From NCBI GenBank assembly GCA_964355855.1, contig CAYHFD010000014.1, positions 1 to 21,585 of the forward strand: a DNA stretch of 21,585 nucleotides, given 5' to 3'. This DNA is from XYD1-FULL-44-32 sp964355855 (GTDB lineage: Bacteria > Patescibacteriota > Minisyncoccia > Phycocordibacterales > XYD1-FULL-46-19). The stretch's first letter is position 1. Each line of letters opens with the position of its first letter. The notes beneath the pieces are model-generated. The model had not been told where the DNA came from. It ran no database searches and saw only the letters and a program-made list of their open reading frames with translations. The position numbers were made by a program, and so were the translations under genes. Of this stretch, positions 7,733-16,029 are shown one piece after another.

Positions 7733-9495
7733 CAATCGAATTGTATGGTTTGCCTGGTTCTGGAAAAAGCACTTTTGCTCGATCGCTTATTGGCCATGGT
7801 TATGAAATCGTTTCAGTCCCCACCCGTTGGGGTTTGATTTTCTGGAATATAATTTTCTTTAGTCGTTATCCAATCAAAACTATTGGCCTTTTTATCTTTC
7901 TCCTACGTTTTGGTTGTGGTGGTTTTTGGCGACTAAAATTTACTAACCTTTTTTTACATCACAATGCCCGGCTAATAAAAGCCAAACTTACCCACCGGCT
8001 GGCTGTTATTGATCAGGGTCATTTTACTGATATTCTATCGTTGTTTGAAAATGTGGCTGATGTAAAAAAATTAAAAAAATACCTCAAATTTATTCCCAAA
8101 CCAGACACTTTGCTTATTTTTAATATTGATGAAAAAGAACGGGAAAGGAGACTGGCCAAACGGGGGCGTCCGCTCCGAGCTGGTTTTCCTCAAGCTGAAG
8201 TTCGAACCTGGCAGGAATCAGCTAAGAAAAATTTTGTCACCAGTCTATCTCTAATTGCCGATAGTGGCACACCTTTTATTTTGATTGACAATGAAGATAT
8301 GCGATTGAAGGTGGAATCAGCTTTAATTGCCAAACGTGAGCAAAGTATTATTTATTACCTAGTTAGAACGCGACTACCCTCGGAAAAAGCCCATGGTCAT
8401 CAAATTGCTAAAATGGCCGAGGCTTTTGCTGGTTGGGGGCGAGCGGTGATGGTTTTGGTACCCAAACGGCTCAATCCAATCAAGGAAAGCGTTTTTTCTT
8501 ATTATTCAGTTGCCCCAGTTTTTGGGTTAAAAACTGGACCAAGTTTTTCATTATTGTGGAAACTAAATACTAGACTAGCTTTTGTGGTTGAGGCTGGGCT
8601 GTGGTTTTTTTGGCTACTCTTTAAAAAATTTAATAAAGCAGATTTTATTTTTACTCGTGACCCAGAAATTGCTTTGATTTTATCAAAACGGGGATACCGA
8701 GTAGTTTTTGAATCCCACCGCGTGCCCGAGAATAAGTTAAGGCAGGCGTTATATTTTGGTTGTTTACGGTCGGTGACACTCGTGGTGACTAATTCCCAAG
8801 GGACAAAAAAAGAATTTCTCCGTCATAGTTTTAGAGAATCTCATATTTTAGTTGCTCCCAATGGCGTTGATTTGGATAAGTTTAAGCCTGAAAATAAATT
8901 GGCTGCACGGCAGAAACTTGGTTTATCGGTGACAAAAAAAATAGTTTTGTATAGCGGTCGGTTTTATGATTGGAAGGGAGTACCATTTTTGGTTTCAGCT
9001 TGGTCAAATTATATGACCGACCCAAATTATCTTTTAGTTTTGGTTGGTGGCCAAAACCAAGAAATAGATGATTTAAAAAATAAATATTCATCATCTAATA
9101 TCTTGTATATACCAAACCAAAAACCAGAAATTCTGCCAACATATTTAGCTAGTGCTGATTGTCTTGTTTTACCAAATGTGGCAATTACAAAAGAATCGGC
9201 CGAATATACATCACCGATTAAACTTTTTGAATATCTGGCTAGTGGCCGGCCGATTGTTGCTGCTGATTTACCTAGTATCCGAGAAATAATAAGTAACAAA
9301 GAGGCCCAATTTTTTCAGCCCGGTGATGGTCGCGACTTGGTAGAAAAGATAGTATTATTGGTTGACGATGTCGATTTGAGCAATAATTTGGCCTTGGCTG
9401 GTCGAAAATTGGCGTTGGGCTATAGTTGGCAAGAACGAGTAAAGAATATACTGGATTTCGTAAAATTACTTAAACATGACAAAACACATATCTGA
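7729..9495 (+). CDS. Fusion: P-loop kinase + GT4 glycosyltransferase
   Basis: A 588-residue two-domain protein. Residues 1-200 are a P-loop kinase with Walker A GLPGSGKST (7-15), a DQG motif (95-97) after a hydrophobic strand, and an Arg-rich lid (137-150, ERERRLAKRGRPLR), most like nucleotide or thymidylate-kinase folds. Residues from about 207 form a GT-B glycosyltransferase: LYSGRFYDWKGV, then SPIKLFEYLASGRP (495 onward, E501) and IVAADLPSIRE. The position eight before E501 is Tyr rather than Glu, common in the SPxKxFEYLA subfamily. The fusion suggests that phosphorylation of a glycan, lipid or sugar is coupled to glycosyl transfer. The kinase substrate is unknown. It overlaps the genes on both sides (4 nt upstream, 20 nt downstream), so a real single gene within the operon is likely. 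Confidence 0.85.
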   Translation: MTIELYGLPGSGKSTFARSLIGHGYEIVSVPTRWGLIFWNIIFFSRYPIKTIGLFIFLLRFGCGGFWRLKFTNLFLHHNARLIKAKLTHRLAVIDQGHFTDILSLFENVADVKKLKKYLKFIPKPDTLLIFNIDEKERERRLAKRGRPLRAGFPQAEVRTWQESAKKNFVTSLSLIADSGTPFILIDNEDMRLKVESALIAKREQSIIYYLVRTRLPSEKAHGHQIAKMAEAFAGWGRAVMVLVPKRLNPIKESVFSYYSVAPVFGLKTGPSFSLLWKLNTRLAFVVEAGLWFFWLLFKKFNKADFIFTRDPEIALILSKRGYRVVFESHRVPENKLRQALYFGCLRSVTLVVTNSQGTKKEFLRHSFRESHILVAPNGVDLDKFKPENKLAARQKLGLSVTKKIVLYSGRFYDWKGVPFLVSAWSNYMTDPNYLLVLVGGQNQEIDDLKNKYSSSNILYIPNQKPEILPTYLASADCLVLPNVAITKESAEYTSPIKLFEYLASGRPIVAADLPSIREIISNKEAQFFQPGDGRDLVEKIVLLVDDVDLSNNLALAGRKLALGYSWQERVKNILDFVKLLKHDKTHI

Positions 9496-10168
9496 ATTAT
9501 TAAAATTTTGTCCGAACCTGTTGTCCGCCACGGTTCTAGACGTGGGGGCTGGTCGGGGCAAGTTTATTGATTCTTTGTTGGCCGTCAATTTTTCCGGCAC
9601 AATCAAGGGTCTAGAGCCTGCCGAATGTTATGTTGCCGAATTGCAAACAAAATTTACTTCTATACCAAGGGCGGAAATAATAAGCGGGGTGGCTGAGTCT
9701 ATGCCGTTTCAAAATAATCAATTTGATTTTTTAAATGTATCAGAGGTGGTCGAGCATGTTGAGAATCCCCAAAAAACCTTACAGGAAATATATCGGGTGT
9801 TAAAGCGGGGTGGCTGTGCCTATATTAGTGTCCCGAGTCGCTTTGCCATTTTTGATCCCCATTTTCACTTATGGCTGGTAAATTGGATGCCACGAGTTTG
9901 GTCTGATTTTTTTATTAAAATTTTTGGAAATCATAAGGATTATAATGGCGCTGGCGGTAGACACCGGCTAAGAGAAATGCATTATTTTTCCTATCGAAAG
10001 TTTATTGAATTTTGTGCACAACAAGGTTTTGCGGTTATTGACACCCGAAGGGCAAAGATTATGGCTTGGCCAATGTATAAACGACTGGTCGGTATTTTTC
10101 TGTATTCACTCGTTAAAAACTTTTATTTTCAGACCTTTCATTTTATTCTCTTTAAGCCCTCAGATTAA
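9476..10168 (+). CDS. Class I SAM-dependent methyltransferase
   Basis: A 230-residue Methyltransf_11-like protein. Motif I is DVGAGRG (residues 22-28), with E47 (GLEPAE) as the ribose-binding acidic residue, then FDFLNVSEVVEHVENP and VLKRGGCAYISVPSR. The C-terminal half is rich in aromatic residues (FHLWLVNWMPRVWSDFF) and may bind a lipid or the membrane face. It starts within the end of the kinase/glycosyltransferase fusion gene (20-nt overlap), so the two are probably made together. Likely role: methylation of a sugar in the same glycan. A 59-nt gap follows. Confidence 0.86.
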   Translation: MTKHISELLKFCPNLLSATVLDVGAGRGKFIDSLLAVNFSGTIKGLEPAECYVAELQTKFTSIPRAEIISGVAESMPFQNNQFDFLNVSEVVEHVENPQKTLQEIYRVLKRGGCAYISVPSRFAIFDPHFHLWLVNWMPRVWSDFFIKIFGNHKDYNGAGGRHRLREMHYFSYRKFIEFCAQQGFAVIDTRRAKIMAWPMYKRLVGIFLYSLVKNFYFQTFHFILFKPSD

Positions 10169-10227
10169 ACAATATGTCTAATCATAAAAATGTCTCGTTT
10201 TGTAAAATTTTTAAATAAATAAAATAT
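10169..10227 (+). other. AT-rich 59-nt spacer inside the cluster
   Basis: This is the longest break between genes of the AT-rich half of the cluster. It is almost entirely A and T near its 3' end. TTGTAA (10200-10205) and TAAAAT (10220-10225) resemble promoter boxes, but the 14-bp spacing is too short for confidence. I see no hairpin terminator. Confidence 0.25.
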
Positions 10228-11352
10228 ATGATAGAAAAATATGGTGAAATGATTGGGGGCATAAAATTATGTGCATTTGGTGATTATAAAAAAGATTATA
10301 TCCGCAATGATGTAGTGGTAAATAGCTTTCGGGAAAATGGCATTGAGGTGCATGAATGTCATACTGAAAGAAAGGGACTGGGGCGAATAATTGATTTATA
10401 TCGGCAATATAGAAATATTCCACCTCATCGGTTTGTTTTGGTTGTTTCGTCAGATACTGCTCGACCCTTGGTCATCCTTTTAAAACTTATTAGTAAGAAA
10501 GTGATAGTTTGGGATGCTCATTATTCATTATACGATTCTTGGGTTAATGACCGGCAATTGACCTCGCCATTTAGTTTAAAAGGTTTTTACTATTGGTTTT
10601 TAGATTGGGTCGCTTGTCGCTTGGCTGACTTTATTCTCTTAGACACAAATTCTCATATTGAATATTTTGTTAAAGAATTTTATTTATCCAAGGACAAGTT
10701 TATTAGGGTTTTGGTTGGAGCTAATGAGTTGTATCTTCGCCAACAGGCCGAAAAAAACAAAGCTATCACTATTAAACTTAAAATGCAAAATGCCGGTAAG
10801 TTTGTTGTACATTTTCACGGCAAGTACATTCCGCTTCAAGGCATTCAATATATTGTCGAAGCCGCTAAAGAATTGGAGTCTAATCAAGACATCGTCTTCA
10901 ATATTGTTGGCAAAGGTCAGACTTATAATAAAATTAAGTCCTTGGCAAAATCTCTGGCGATAAAGAATATTAACTTTATAGATCGTATACCATATGATGA
11001 AGTACCGGCTTATTTGCTGGCGGCTGATGTGTCACTTGGGGTTTTTGGTGATACCGACAAGGCGAAAAGGGTGATTGCAAACAAGGTTTACGAATCATTA
11101 GCCTTGGGTGTGCCAGTCATTACGGCGGATACCAAGGCGGCGCATGAACTTTTTATGGACGGCTTAAATGTTATTTTGTGTCAGCCGGCCAGTGGGCCCG
11201 ATTTGGCCCAAAAAATTCTCTATCTTTATCATAACTCTGACCGTAAAGAGGATATTGGTCGAGAGTCTTATAAACTTTTTTCTAGTTGTTGTACTATTAA
11301 AGAAATTGGTCGAGTACTCATTGCCGACCTTAAAACTAATAAAATAATTTAA
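10228..11352 (+). CDS. Glycosyltransferase, GT4-like
   Basis: A 374-residue GT-B glycosyltransferase. The N-terminal domain has CAFGDYKKDYIRND and the strand VIVWDAHYSLYDSW. The donor domain shows VVHFHGKYIPLQGI, FNIVGKGQTYNKI, and then NKVYESLALGVPVITAD with E289 as the second Glu of EX7E. The first position is Arg (R281), as in the NKVxE subfamily. The start is uncertain: an in-frame ATG at 10249 lies closer to the conserved IKLCAFGDY block, and neither start has an SD. The next gene begins 2 nt after its stop. Substrates are unknown. Confidence 0.86.
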   Translation: MIEKYGEMIGGIKLCAFGDYKKDYIRNDVVVNSFRENGIEVHECHTERKGLGRIIDLYRQYRNIPPHRFVLVVSSDTARPLVILLKLISKKVIVWDAHYSLYDSWVNDRQLTSPFSLKGFYYWFLDWVACRLADFILLDTNSHIEYFVKEFYLSKDKFIRVLVGANELYLRQQAEKNKAITIKLKMQNAGKFVVHFHGKYIPLQGIQYIVEAAKELESNQDIVFNIVGKGQTYNKIKSLAKSLAIKNINFIDRIPYDEVPAYLLAADVSLGVFGDTDKAKRVIANKVYESLALGVPVITADTKAAHELFMDGLNVILCQPASGPDLAQKILYLYHNSDRKEDIGRESYKLFSSCCTIKEIGRVLIADLKTNKII

Positions 11353-11354
11353 TT

Positions 11355-12005
11355 ATGATCGAGCAGTATTATGACCAAAAAGTTGATTACGACAAAATTG
11401 GCAATGGTCGTCGACGGGGGATTGAAAAACTAATCGGGCCAATCGATGGTCTGATAATTTTAGACATTGGTTGTGGCCGAGGTCATTTGGGGGCTATGCT
11501 TAAGAAACGAGGCAGTGTCAAAGTGTTTGGCGTTGATATTTCTAATGATGCTATTGGTGAAGCCAAACAAGTTTTAGATGGGGCATATATTGCGAACCTT
11601 GAATCTGACGCTATTCCTTCAGAAATAATGTCACAACACTTTGATTTTATAGTCATATCGGAAGTTTTGGAACATTTATTTTTTCCAGAAAAATTATTGC
11701 AAAAAATAAAACCGATTGTTGATACTAATACTAAAATACTTATTACTGTGCCAAATCTTTTATTTTGGAAAAACCGTCTTCAAATTTTGTTGGGAAATTT
11801 TGACTATACGGCCAGTGGTCTAATGGATCGTGGCCATATTCACTTTTTTAGCTGGGGATCATTGTCAAAAATGTTAGAAAGTGGTGGTCTAAAAATATTA
11901 GACATTGCCCATAATATACCAACCGGTGGTACCCAGTTTCTGGGACATTTGTGGCCTGGACTTTTTGCTTATCAATTTATTTTAGTTGCTAAATATGAAG
12001 ATTAG
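11355..12005 (+). CDS. Class I SAM-dependent methyltransferase (MetW/UbiG-like)
   Basis: A 216-residue methyltransferase with motif I DIGCGRG (residues 37-43), the acidic residue D61 in GVDIS, the motif FIVISEVLEHLFFPEKLL, and a TKILITVPNLLFWKNRL strand and helix. The C-terminus contains GHIHFFSW, a pattern shared with MetW/UbiG-like sugar or lipid methyltransferases. It begins 2 nt after the preceding glycosyltransferase and overlaps the next one by 11 nt, repeating the glycosyltransferase-methyltransferase alternation of this cluster. Probable role: methylation of a glycan residue. Confidence 0.87.
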   Translation: MIEQYYDQKVDYDKIGNGRRRGIEKLIGPIDGLIILDIGCGRGHLGAMLKKRGSVKVFGVDISNDAIGEAKQVLDGAYIANLESDAIPSEIMSQHFDFIVISEVLEHLFFPEKLLQKIKPIVDTNTKILITVPNLLFWKNRLQILLGNFDYTASGLMDRGHIHFFSWGSLSKMLESGGLKILDIAHNIPTGGTQFLGHLWPGLFAYQFILVAKYED

Positions 12006-13011
12006 TTTTTGGCTTCCCCATGTGAAATTGTCTGGCGGGGTCCGGACAATTGTTACTTATGCCCATTGGCTAAAGCGGTTTGGCTATCAGGTCGAGGTGG
12101 TAGTAGAGTCTAAAAGCGCCCCCCGGCGGTTTTTGGCCAATTTGTTGGACCGTAAACCAAAGTGGATGCAGGGCTATTTAAATGTCCCAATTAGACGAAC
12201 TAAAAGTTTTTTGGATAGCGAAAATTTTAACAGTGATATTATTGTAGCCGATTCATGGGGCGTGGTTGAAAAACTGGGGCAAGTAAAAACTAAAGCCAAG
12301 AGGGTGCATTTTATCCAGCACGATGAACGTCTTTATCATGGTGACCCAGCAAGAGTTACTAAAAATTATCAACTACCATTTCAAAAAATTGTTATTTCTA
12401 ATTGGTTGAAAAAAATAATAACCGCTGATTTTGCCACAGATTCTGATTTGGTGCTGACGAGTTTTGATCAAAAAATTTTTCATCCCGTAAATGGTACTCG
12501 TCGATTAGGAGAAATACGAATTTTAATTTTAGACCATTCCTACGTCTGGAAGGGAACAAAAGAGGGGGTAGAAACAGTAATGAAGTTGAAAGAAAAATAT
12601 CCGCAGGTGCGACTAATTGGTTTTGGTGTTAGACGTCGTGAGTCTGATATGTCATACGATGAATATTATTTTGATTTACCACAATCTGAACTGGCGACTT
12701 TGTATTCCAGTTGTGATATTTATTGTTGTCCTTCTTGGCACGAAGGTTTTGGTATGCCAGGCCTCGAGGCGCTGGCCTGTGGGTCATGTCTCGTGACCTA
12801 CGACAATGGTGGTTGTCTGGATTACGCTCATGACGGTAGGACAGCTCTCGTCGTACCGAGCCGCGATCAAGCGGCCTTGTACCGAGCGCTCGAACAAGCC
12901 GTGACAAACGAGAGCCTACGAGGCCGACTGCAGGCGCAAGGTCTAGAGCTTGCCGCTACGTGGCCGACCTGGGAACAGGAAGCGCGTCTGATTGAATCGC
13001 TTATCGCTTAA
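11995..13011 (+). CDS. Glycosyltransferase, GT4 type, compositionally mosaic
   Basis: A 338-residue GT4 glycosyltransferase. I chose the ATG at 11995 over an in-frame TTG at 11986 because MKISFWLPHVKLSGGVR (glycine loop at 13-17) is a typical family start. The EX7E motif is EGFGMPGLE (E250 and E258), followed by ALACGSCLVTYDNGG and a normal C-terminal helix. Base composition changes sharply at that motif: 12181-12240 has 17 G/C in 60 and 12841-12900 has 38 in 60. The protein reads through without a break, so the gene looks functional. It overlaps the upstream methyltransferase by 11 nt, and a 57-nt spacer follows. Confidence 0.87.
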   Translation: MKISFWLPHVKLSGGVRTIVTYAHWLKRFGYQVEVVVESKSAPRRFLANLLDRKPKWMQGYLNVPIRRTKSFLDSENFNSDIIVADSWGVVEKLGQVKTKAKRVHFIQHDERLYHGDPARVTKNYQLPFQKIVISNWLKKIITADFATDSDLVLTSFDQKIFHPVNGTRRLGEIRILILDHSYVWKGTKEGVETVMKLKEKYPQVRLIGFGVRRRESDMSYDEYYFDLPQSELATLYSSCDIYCCPSWHEGFGMPGLEALACGSCLVTYDNGGCLDYAHDGRTALVVPSRDQAALYRALEQAVTNESLRGRLQAQGLELAATWPTWEQEARLIESLIA

Positions 13012-13048
13012 GATAATAAATTTTATTCGGCTTGTCGTTCTCTTTAAA

Positions 13049-13054
13049 TATGAT
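13049..13054 (+). promoter_or_regulatory. Possible -10 box for the GC-rich part of the cluster
   Basis: TATGAT lies 14 nt before the ATG at 13069, in the 57-nt spacer that follows the mosaic glycosyltransferase. No good -35 is seen at 16-18 bp. The palindrome CCTATAGG lies between the box and the ATG. This could be an internal promoter for the segment of different composition. Confidence 0.3.
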
Positions 13055-13068
13055 AACCTATAGGGGTT

Positions 13069-13770
13069 ATGTTTGAACTTTTTGTCTTTTTACACCGCGT
13101 ACTGCGGGCTCTCGCCACGCGCCTCGTGTCTAAACGTCGCCTAGTGCCTCGGCTCTATACCAACGATCTCTTAAAGCACTACGGCCCCTACTTTAAAGGA
13201 TCAGTGGTCAATGTTTCGGGTTGGGACGACCGCGATGGCGAAGGGGGAGTTTATCGTGATTATTTTTCGCGAGCCGAAACATATGCCGTTACTAATGCGC
13301 CTGGCCGTGGTAAAGGCGAGGGGACCGCGGGTGCAGATGAACGCCTCTTGGATTTGTCTTTACCGCTTTTGCCCGAGGATCGCGGCCGCTATGACGTCGT
13401 GTACAACAACACCACCCTCGAGCATGTTTTAAAGTTTGACCAAGCCTTTTTGAACTTATGCGACCTGTCAGCCGAAGCCGTGATTATCATCGTGCCGGTC
13501 ATTCAGCAAATTCATATTGCGGCCACGTATGGCGATTACTGGCGGCCGACCACGATGGCGCTCGCCAAGCTTTTCACCCAGCAGGGTTTTACGCCACTGG
13601 TGATTAAAACCAATGATCAGCCTTTCCAGCCTATCTATGCTTTTGTCTTGGCGGTACGGCATCCAGAAAAGCATATAAATATAGTGAAAGATATTGATCT
13701 GGAGATGGGCCGCTATTTATATGGATCAAGTTTGAAGCATCGCTTCATTAATACATTATTGGAAGATTAA
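13069..13770 (+). CDS. Methyltransferase-like protein lacking a normal motif I
   Basis: A 233-residue protein with the outline of a class I methyltransferase. It has VVNVSGWDDRDGEGGVY where motif I should be, YDVVYNNTTLEHVLKFDQAF at the position of the usual EVLEH motif, and AEAVIIIVPVIQQIHI as the later strand. The canonical GxGxG is not recognisable, and the loop is Asp/Gly-rich instead. Its N-terminus is hydrophobic and basic (LFVFLHRVLRALATRLVSKRR), possibly a membrane-contacting helix. The gene is GC-rich. It could be a divergent glycan methyltransferase or an inactive paralogue. An AGGGG run lies only 2 nt before the ATG, too close for a normal SD. Confidence 0.65.
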   Translation: MFELFVFLHRVLRALATRLVSKRRLVPRLYTNDLLKHYGPYFKGSVVNVSGWDDRDGEGGVYRDYFSRAETYAVTNAPGRGKGEGTAGADERLLDLSLPLLPEDRGRYDVVYNNTTLEHVLKFDQAFLNLCDLSAEAVIIIVPVIQQIHIAATYGDYWRPTTMALAKLFTQQGFTPLVIKTNDQPFQPIYAFVLAVRHPEKHINIVKDIDLEMGRYLYGSSLKHRFINTLLED

Positions 13771-13793
13771 TTTATTTTTGCGACTACGTAACC

Positions 13794-14432
13794 ATGATTA
13801 AAAAATACCAGCATCTCGCCAGTACCCGTTATCTTATTCGGCGTCTTCAGACCAGATTTATCATGAGCGAAGTGCGGGATCGATTATATCCGGTGGTAGT
13901 GGATATCGGTGTTGGTCGCGCCCCTTTTAAAAAATACATCCAGCATGATAAATACATCGGTATTGACGTCGAAGATCGGGGAGGAGTGCCGAACGTGCTT
14001 ATTGAGGACATAAACGAGGGATTGTCTTTGGCTGATAATACGGCGGACCTGGTGCTTATTACGGAAGTACTTGAACATGTCAAAAAGCCAGCTGAAGTAA
14101 TCAATGAGCTCTATCGGATATTAAAACCGGGAGGCAAAGTAGTACTCACCACTCCGATGACCTGGTTTATTCATGAAGCACCGAACGATTTTTACCGCTA
14201 TACTAACTTTATTCTTGAGTATTTCTTTCGTCAGGCTGGGTTTAAAATAATTACCGTCCGTCACTCTAATGGCTTTAAGTACAGCCTAATTGCCTTAGTG
14301 GTGGCCCGGTTGCGAAAAAAGATTTGGACGCCAGTCGTCCTAGTTCTTAATGCTATTGGTTATATGATCCACCGCCATGAGCAGGATCGTTCATTATCCC
14401 TCGGTCAGTTTGTGGTAGCTTATAAAGATTAA
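13794..14432 (+). CDS. Class I SAM-dependent methyltransferase
   Basis: A 212-residue Methyltransf_11-like protein. Motif I is VVVDIGVGRAPF, the ribose-binding Asp is in YIGIDVEDRGG, and LVLITEVLEHVKKP and LKPGGKVVLTTPM follow. WFIHEAPNDFYRYT is a signature seen in surface-glycan methyltransferases. Length is typical. It lies 23 nt after the preceding gene and 4 nt before the next, and has no SD. Likely role: methylation of a sugar in the exported glycan. The substrate is inferred only from context. Confidence 0.87.
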   Translation: MIKKYQHLASTRYLIRRLQTRFIMSEVRDRLYPVVVDIGVGRAPFKKYIQHDKYIGIDVEDRGGVPNVLIEDINEGLSLADNTADLVLITEVLEHVKKPAEVINELYRILKPGGKVVLTTPMTWFIHEAPNDFYRYTNFILEYFFRQAGFKIITVRHSNGFKYSLIALVVARLRKKIWTPVVLVLNAIGYMIHRHEQDRSLSLGQFVVAYKD

Positions 14433-14436
14433 CGAC

Positions 14437-16026
14437 ATGCCTATAGTCTCTGTTATTGTACCTACATGTGATCGACCCGTTCTCCTCCGACGGGCCTTGG
14501 AGTCAATCCTCTCGCAGGACGCTTTCATCGATGAGATCATTATTGTTGATGACGGTGAAAAAACAGATGCTAAAGCGATAGCTGAAAGTTTCGGCGGTAA
14601 CGTCATCTATCTGAAAAACGAGGTGAAACTCGGAGGGGCTGCAAGTCGGAACCGTGGCATAAAAGTGGCGCAAGGCGACTATATTGCGTTTCTCGATGAC
14701 GACGACATATGGCTTCCGGGCAAGTTGCGGCAACAGATTGAGGCCTTCTCGGCGGCTTCGCCTCGGGTCGGTTTTGTCTATACGGCGGTCCGAAATCGTT
14801 TTGATGACTATGAGGATGTGACCTACGTGCCAGCCGGAGAGACTGATCTATCGATAATCTCGCTGACGCGCTTCAAGGGTTTCCTTACCAGTACACTGCT
14901 GGTGCGCCGGCAGGCTTTGACCGAAGTTGGTAACTTTGACGGAAGCCTGCCGTCGCATCAGGAGGCGGAACTCATCCTTCGTCTCGCTCAGAAGTTTTTA
15001 GGTTATGGCCTAAATGAGCCGCTCGTCGAAATGGATGTGACCACCTCTCATGAACATATTGGCTCCAAGATTGAGCGGCGCATCGCCGGCCGGGAGCTAG
15101 TTCTGAAAAAACATGAGGCGTTACTTTCGCGTTATCCGAATATTCTGGCCCGGCATTATTTCTGGCTGGGGCTTTTATATCGTGATGCCGGCCGGCTAGA
15201 GGAAGCAGTCTCTGTTTTTCGTTTGGCACTAGCCAAAAGTTTTAATCTGCTCACCTTTTTTCACTATGTGAAGAGTGTGGTTAACTCCCGGATTCGTGGC
15301 CTGAAAAAAAGAGTCGTCCGGATCTTAAATCATCAACATGTTGGGACTCTTATTCGCGGTATGTATTTCCGGCGCTATATTTCCAAAGTAGTATCGCGGG
15401 GAAAAATAAAAAAAGCTCTTGATGCAGGTTGTGGTAGGGGACAGTATGCGGCCTATCTAGCCCGGCTTTGCCCGGAAGTCCAAGTAACTGGCCTGGATAT
15501 TTTTGATGCGCCGGAGTGGGAACTTTATCATGAACCAAATTTGCGCTTTGGAGTGATGGACCTAGAGCAGGCGGTGCCAGAGGAGTCTTATGATCTGGTC
15601 GTTACTATTGATACCCTCGAGCATATCCGGGACAACAACCGTGTTTTATCATTTTTCTATGATACATTGAATCCTGGGGGGTATCTTTATCTGGCTGTAC
15701 CCTGTGACGCCCAAACCATACAATTTTTCCCAGAGCGCTTTTTTAAGAAATTTCGCGACTGGGAAATCGACGAGCATATCGGTTACCAGTGGACGATTTC
15801 CGAGCTCGTCCATGAGTTAAAAACCAGAGGTTTCAAGATCGAATTGGCGCGTTATACCTTCACCAGCTGGGGGATAATAGCCTGGGAAATTGAGTTTATT
15901 TTACGCGAAAGTGCTTGGGGTGGCCGTTTTAACCTTATATTAATGCCGCTTTATCGTTTACTTGGACTGCTTGATATTTATTTGCCACTTGGTCGAGGCA
16001 ATAATTTAGTGATCGCTAAAAAATAA
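14437..16026 (+). CDS. Fusion: GT2 glycosyltransferase + methyltransferase
   Basis: A 529-residue bifunctional protein. Residues 1-230 are a GT-A, GT2-family transferase: VSVIVPTCDRP, IIIVDDG (D38 and D39), GGAASRNRG and FLDDDDIW (D87-D90, the metal/nucleotide-binding acids), with LPSHQEAELILRLAQ later. Residues about 235-275 look like one or two TPR-type helices (YFWLGLLYRDAGRLEEAVSVFRLAL). Residues about 325-529 are a class I methyltransferase with motif I DAGCGRG (329-335), GLDIFD, LVVTIDTLEHI and LNPGGYLYLAVPCD. The arrangement suggests one protein adds a sugar and methylates it or the chain end. The reading frame is continuous, so it is not a sequencing join. It is the only GT-A enzyme in the cluster. 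Confidence 0.88.
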   Translation: MPIVSVIVPTCDRPVLLRRALESILSQDAFIDEIIIVDDGEKTDAKAIAESFGGNVIYLKNEVKLGGAASRNRGIKVAQGDYIAFLDDDDIWLPGKLRQQIEAFSAASPRVGFVYTAVRNRFDDYEDVTYVPAGETDLSIISLTRFKGFLTSTLLVRRQALTEVGNFDGSLPSHQEAELILRLAQKFLGYGLNEPLVEMDVTTSHEHIGSKIERRIAGRELVLKKHEALLSRYPNILARHYFWLGLLYRDAGRLEEAVSVFRLALAKSFNLLTFFHYVKSVVNSRIRGLKKRVVRILNHQHVGTLIRGMYFRRYISKVVSRGKIKKALDAGCGRGQYAAYLARLCPEVQVTGLDIFDAPEWELYHEPNLRFGVMDLEQAVPEESYDLVVTIDTLEHIRDNNRVLSFFYDTLNPGGYLYLAVPCDAQTIQFFPERFFKKFRDWEIDEHIGYQWTISELVHELKTRGFKIELARYTFTSWGIIAWEIEFILRESAWGGRFNLILMPLYRLLGLLDIYLPLGRGNNLVIAKK

Positions 16027-16029
16027 GTC

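Noticed and set aside
11986..11994. TTG start three codons upstream for the glycosyltransferase
   Set aside because: The ATG at 11995 gives the normal family N-terminus and the ATG/stop overlap style seen across the cluster.
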